Source: CAYYMD01 sp964472875 (GTDB lineage Bacteria > Planctomycetota > Phycisphaerae > SM23-33). Taken from it: a stretch of DNA of 64,000 nt. The notes under the pieces are model-generated. The model did not search any database. It was not told where the DNA came from and saw only the letters and a list, made by a program, of their open reading frames with translations. Both the position numbers and the translations under genes were made by a program. The stretch covers positions 30,953-94,952 of the forward strand of contig CAYYMD010000002.1 of NCBI GenBank assembly GCA_964472875.1, given 5' to 3'. Positions 60,839 to 64,000 of the stretch are shown here, in pieces. Each line of letters opens with the position of its first letter. Position 1 is the first letter of the stretch.

Positions 60839-61504
60839 TTATTCCGATACGACGGGAGCGGTGGCCGGCAATTGGATTTCGTCGCTCCAATAGTCGGGCA
60901 GGTCGGCTTGTCGGACGTTTGCCCAAAGGCCGCGGCCGGCGCGCATTGCCTCGCGCTGTAGCCGGATAAATTCCCGCATGTGCTTGTGGCGAAAGCGCGG
61001 GTCGGCGTAGGCGTATCCCCTGCGAACCAGTTCGCGGTTAAGCATCGTGTCGTCGTCCAGGTGCACGTACGCCAGCAGACGGCCGTAATGACCCCGCGTG
61101 CGCCGGTGTGGAAGCAGTTCGAGGCGGACTTCGCGGCCGCGAACCCTTGAGCGCACGAATTCTGTGGCCTCGCGCGCGAAATGCTCCGGCGGCGAGTGCT
61201 GCCTGTCGTAATTCATCTCCGGCGTGTCCACGCCCCACAGGCGGATGCGGGTGTGGCTGTACCGCCTGTCGGGCACATCCACGTCGAGCGTGTCGCCGTC
61301 TATCACCTTCACCACGCGGAAGGTCTTGTTGTCGTACTTCTCGGCATCCGGCGTGGGGCGACGGCCGAAGACGCCGGTCCTGTCGGCGATTATCAGACCG
61401 CCGACGACCACCGCCACAAGCATCAGCCACAGTGACTTCCGGCCGGCGTAACGAAGTTTCCGCCCGCGCGATGATAACTTGCTTTGTCTTTTAGCCGCTG
61501 ACAT
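60839..61504 (-). CDS. Membrane-anchored thermonuclease-family nuclease
   Basis: Staphylococcal-nuclease-like protein of 221 residues with an N-terminal basic segment and one transmembrane helix (about 27-43). The catalytic residues correspond to RIRLWGVDTPE and HYGRLLAYV, with the metal-binding VIDGDTLDVDV. It is likely tethered to the outer face of the membrane to degrade DNA. It lies between lysC and ispF on the same strand. Confidence 0.92.
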   Translation of the reverse strand: MSAAKRQSKLSSRGRKLRYAGRKSLWLMLVAVVVGGLIIADRTGVFGRRPTPDAEKYDNKTFRVVKVIDGDTLDVDVPDRRYSHTRIRLWGVDTPEMNYDRQHSPPEHFAREATEFVRSRVRGREVRLELLPHRRTRGHYGRLLAYVHLDDDTMLNRELVRRGYAYADPRFRHKHMREFIRLQREAMRAGRGLWANVRQADLPDYWSDEIQLPATAPVVSE

Positions 61505-61573
61505 GTCGGGCGATATTTTAATGAAAAGGCCAGCGGATTAATACCCGCACCACAAAGTTGCTATCTTGTGTAA

Positions 61574-62860
61574 CTACTTTTTCTTGTTTTTTGAAGACTT
61601 TTTGCGCTTTTTCTTTTTCGAGGTGCGTTTGCCGGTTTTTTTACGTCTTGCGGAACCCAGACCGAACGCGTCGTGCACCACGCGCAGGGCCTTTTTGCCC
61701 TGTCGCGAATCCACCAGGCAGGATATGCGGATTTCGGATGTAGTTATGTTCTGAATGTTGATGCCCGCTCCGGCCAGGGCCTCAAACATTTTCTCGGCCA
61801 CGCCGGTGTGGATGCGCATACCAACACCCACGGCGGAAACCTTCGCCAGGTGGTCCTCGAACCGGGCGTTGCATTTAACGTTTTTACACAGCCGCCGGAT
61901 GACTTTTTTTGCATCGGGCAGGTCGCCGATATCCACGGTGAAAGACACCGTGGCCGTGCCGTCGGCCTCGATGGTCTGGATGATGTCATCCACTATGATG
62001 TCCGCCGCGGCAATGGTGTGAAATATTTTGGCGGCCATTCCGGGCTTGTCCGGCACTTCCGTCAACGTTATACGGGCGACTTTTTCTTTCAGCGCCGTCC
62101 CGCTGACCACGATACGTTCCATTGATTCTGTCTCAGACACGATCATAGTTCCTTTACGGTTGTTCAGACTGCTTCGAACGTGAATGGGCACGTCATACTT
62201 TTTAGCGAACTCCACCGCGCGATTGTGCAGCACGCCGGCACCGAGCGAGGCCAGCTCGAGCATCTCGTCGTAGCATATTTTACTCATCTTCCGTGCGTTG
62301 GGCACTATCCTCGGGTCGGCCGTGTAAACGCCGTCAACGTCGGTGTAATTCTCGCACACGTCGGCGTCCAGTGCGGCCGCAAGCGCCACCAGTGTAACAT
62401 TGCTGCCGCCGCGGCCGAGCGTGGTTACGTGGCCATGTTCGGTTACACCCTGAAAGCCGGCCACTATCACTACCCGCCCTGCATCCAGCTGGCGACGGAT
62501 GTGGTCTGCGTCTATCTTCTTTATCCGCGCCTTGGTATGGGCCTCGTCGGTAAGAATGCCTATCTGCCCTGCGGTGAAACTTATCGCCCCGGCGCCCATC
62601 TTCTCCAGCGCCATCGCCATCAGCGCGATGGTCACCTGCTCACCTGTGGCCAGTAACTGGTCCATCTCGCGCTTGGGCGGATCGGGCGTTATCTGCTCGG
62701 CCAGGCCAACCAGCGTGTCGGTGGTCTTGCCCATGGCTGAGACCACCATAACCACCTTGTTGCCCGCCTTCTGGCTGCGAACGGCGCGACGCGCGGCCTT
62801 GCGTATCTTGTCGGCGTCGGCCACCGACGTGCCGCCGAATTTCATTACTACTGTGCCCAT
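61574..62860 (-). CDS. lysC: Aspartate kinase
   Basis: First step of the aspartate pathway to Lys, Thr and Met, 428 residues. The start VMKFGGTSVAD, the ATP/substrate region GRGGSNVTLVALAAAL and two C-terminal ACT domains are visible. The last 25 or so residues form an unusual Lys/Arg/Ser-rich tail. A hairpin in the leader is noted separately. No lysine riboswitch pattern is seen upstream. Confidence 0.95.
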   Translation of the reverse strand: MGTVVMKFGGTSVADADKIRKAARRAVRSQKAGNKVVMVVSAMGKTTDTLVGLAEQITPDPPKREMDQLLATGEQVTIALMAMALEKMGAGAISFTAGQIGILTDEAHTKARIKKIDADHIRRQLDAGRVVIVAGFQGVTEHGHVTTLGRGGSNVTLVALAAALDADVCENYTDVDGVYTADPRIVPNARKMSKICYDEMLELASLGAGVLHNRAVEFAKKYDVPIHVRSSLNNRKGTMIVSETESMERIVVSGTALKEKVARITLTEVPDKPGMAAKIFHTIAAADIIVDDIIQTIEADGTATVSFTVDIGDLPDAKKVIRRLCKNVKCNARFEDHLAKVSAVGVGMRIHTGVAEKMFEALAGAGINIQNITTSEIRISCLVDSRQGKKALRVVHDAFGLGSARRKKTGKRTSKKKKRKKSSKNKKK

Positions 62861-63196
62861 GTGGCGAATCCGCTCTACTTTCTGAAATTATGGCTTACTG
62901 CACCCAGCCGTTACTTCTCAACTTCACACGGATGAAGTCCGCCGACAGGATAAAGATTCGGCAAAAATATGCAAACACAAATTATGCCTGAATGTAATAT
63001 ACTAAATTGCAAATCCTGCTTTACTAATAATTCTTATCAGTCGTTTTTATTTCAAACACCGTAAAGATTCCGCTATGATTCGTTTAAGACTGGCGAATCG
63101 ACGAATCGGTTAACCATTTGATTGGCGTCTTACTAATGAACTGATTTACTGTTTTACTGATCACACTAATTAACGAACTAACAGGAGCATAAAGAC
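62861..63196. other. 336-bp intergenic region between lysC and the PurF-like gene
   Basis: Divergent promoter region, AT-rich. It contains a hairpin ACTTCA/TGAAGT (62921-62938) in the lysC leader and runs of ACTGAT/TTACTAAT and ACTAATTAAC before the PurF-like gene. I find no gene, riboswitch or clear terminator. Confidence 0.5.
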
Positions 63197-64000
63197 ATGG
63201 GCGGTTTTTTCGGCGTGGTGTCCAAAGATGACTGCGTGGAAGATTTATTCTTCGGCACGGATTATCATTCCCACCTTGGCACCAGACGCGGCGGCATGAC
63301 GGTTTTTGATCCCGGCCGGCCGGGATTCGAGCGGTTCATCCACAACATAGAGAACGCACAGTTCCGCTCAAAGTTCGACGATGACCTACACAAACTCCGA
63401 GGCGCCAGCGGCATCGGCATCATAAGCGACTACGAGGACCAGCCGCTGATTATCGGCTCTCACCTGGGAACTTATGCAATCGCCACGGTCGGCAAGGTCA
63501 CCAACGCCGGCGAGCTCGCCCGCCGGGCGTACACCGACAGGTCCGTCCACTTCGCCGAGATGAGTAACGGCGGCGTGAACCAGACGGAACTTATCGCATC
63601 GCTGATAAACCAAAAGGAGACATTCGAAGAAGGCATCCGCAACGTGCAGGAGTCAATAACCGGCTCGTGCTCGCTGCTGCTGCTGACCGACCACGGCATT
63701 TACGCCGGCCGCGACAAACTCGGCCGCACGCCGGTGATAATCGGCGAAAAGGAAGGCGCTTTCTCGGCCACAATGGAAACGTGCGCGTTTCCGAACCTGG
63801 GCTACCGCACATCGAAATACCTCGGCCCGGGCGAGACGGTGCTAATAAAGGCCGACGGCGTCGAGCAGAAAATACCCCCGGGGGACAAGATGAAAATATG
63901 CTCGTTCCTGTGGGTGTACTACGGCTATCCCGCCTCCTCCTACGAAGGCATAAACGTCGAGGATGTGCGAAACCGCTGCGGCGCGGCGCTGGCGGCTAAC
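63197..64000 (+). CDS. PurF-like (class II glutamine amidotransferase fold) protein lacking the catalytic cysteine (partial)
   Basis: The frame opens at ATG 63197 after AGGAG (spacing 9) and runs 268 codons off the right edge. It follows the fold of amidophosphoribosyltransferase, PurF, which normally begins MCG. Here it begins MGGFFGVVSKDDC: the N-terminal nucleophile cysteine is glycine. The arginine expected in a GHxRYxT-type motif is also absent (GSHLGTYAIATVG), while SNGGVNQTELI and GRDKLGRTPV keep the Asn-Gly and RDxLG features. Glutaminase activity is therefore unlikely. The phosphoribosyltransferase half lies outside the window. Confidence 0.85.
   Translation, partial: MGGFFGVVSKDDCVEDLFFGTDYHSHLGTRRGGMTVFDPGRPGFERFIHNIENAQFRSKFDDDLHKLRGASGIGIISDYEDQPLIIGSHLGTYAIATVGKVTNAGELARRAYTDRSVHFAEMSNGGVNQTELIASLINQKETFEEGIRNVQESITGSCSLLLLTDHGIYAGRDKLGRTPVIIGEKEGAFSATMETCAFPNLGYRTSKYLGPGETVLIKADGVEQKIPPGDKMKICSFLWVYYGYPASSYEGINVEDVRNRCGAALAAN

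Noticed and set aside
62861..63196. Lysine riboswitch before lysC
   Set aside because: The leader has one short hairpin but not the multi-helix core expected, and no clear conserved segments.
1..64000. CRISPR arrays, insertion sequences, prophage
   Set aside because: No regularly spaced repeats, transposases, integrases or phage genes were seen.

Overview
The window looks like one chromosome segment of a bacterium of the phylum Planctomycetota, probably class Phycisphaerae. This is inferred from the gene families: a PEP-CTERM protein, a TIGR03790-family protein, many lipoproteins, a multiheme cytochrome/phosphoesterase fusion, HEAT-repeat lipoproteins, a serpin, and an RseP-type protease with multiple PDZ domains. 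The DNA is moderately GC-rich by eye, genes are packed in short operons on both strands, and GTG and TTG starts occur. I see no rRNA, CRISPR array, insertion sequence or phage module. One tRNA (Leu, anticodon UAA) is present. Both window edges cut genes: HPr on the left and a PurF-like protein on the right.

Layout. 1-2080 (minus): DUF502 membrane protein, hibernation factor HPF, PTS EIIA and HPr, a nitrogen-PTS-like cluster. 2155-7199 (minus): ETF beta, ETF alpha, a large acyl-CoA dehydrogenase and an orphan sugar-type ABC permease. 7344-14015 (minus): SMC, a lipoprotein with a flagellar P-ring (FlgI) domain, and a membrane-anchored double-LysM protein. 14149-20373: acetate kinase (minus), then a plus-strand operon of hisF, a PilT-type ATPase, a degenerate membrane-bound GspE/PilB-like protein and a CvpA-like protein. 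20416-27039: lipoprotein esterase, TIGR03790 protein, HepT/MntA toxin-antitoxin pair, class II aldolase, NAD(P)HX epimerase, thioredoxin, PEP-CTERM protein. 27194-35827: tRNA-Leu, a single-domain response regulator and a six-gene plus-strand operon (M16 peptidase, cyclodeaminase, Cys-rich protein, lipoprotein, RDD protein, methyltransferase).

35874-45167: tetraheme cytochrome/degenerate phosphoesterase fusion behind a giant S41 protease, trpD, a serpin, a metallo-beta-lactamase-fold hydrolase, a PEGA lipoprotein and a membrane protein. 45291-54046: a WalJ/YycJ-type hydrolase, purM, a HEAT-repeat lipoprotein, then minus-strand dxr, rseP, rubredoxin and a SpoIIE-type phosphatase. 54174-62860: UvrD-family helicase, a non-coding stretch with a strong plus-strand terminator (candidate small RNA), murA, then minus-strand lysC, nuclease, ispF, cysS and ruvC. 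At the right edge is a PurF-like protein that lacks the catalytic N-terminal cysteine.

Most genes are ordinary housekeeping (isoprenoid MEP pathway, purine, Trp, His and Asp-family synthesis, peptidoglycan, DNA repair, fatty-acid oxidation). The unusual content is a set of proteins that have lost catalytic residues or moved out of their usual context: the GspE-like pseudo-ATPase beside an intact PilT, the FlgI-domain lipoprotein without flagellar genes, the phosphoesterase-cytochrome fusion and the Cys-less PurF homologue.
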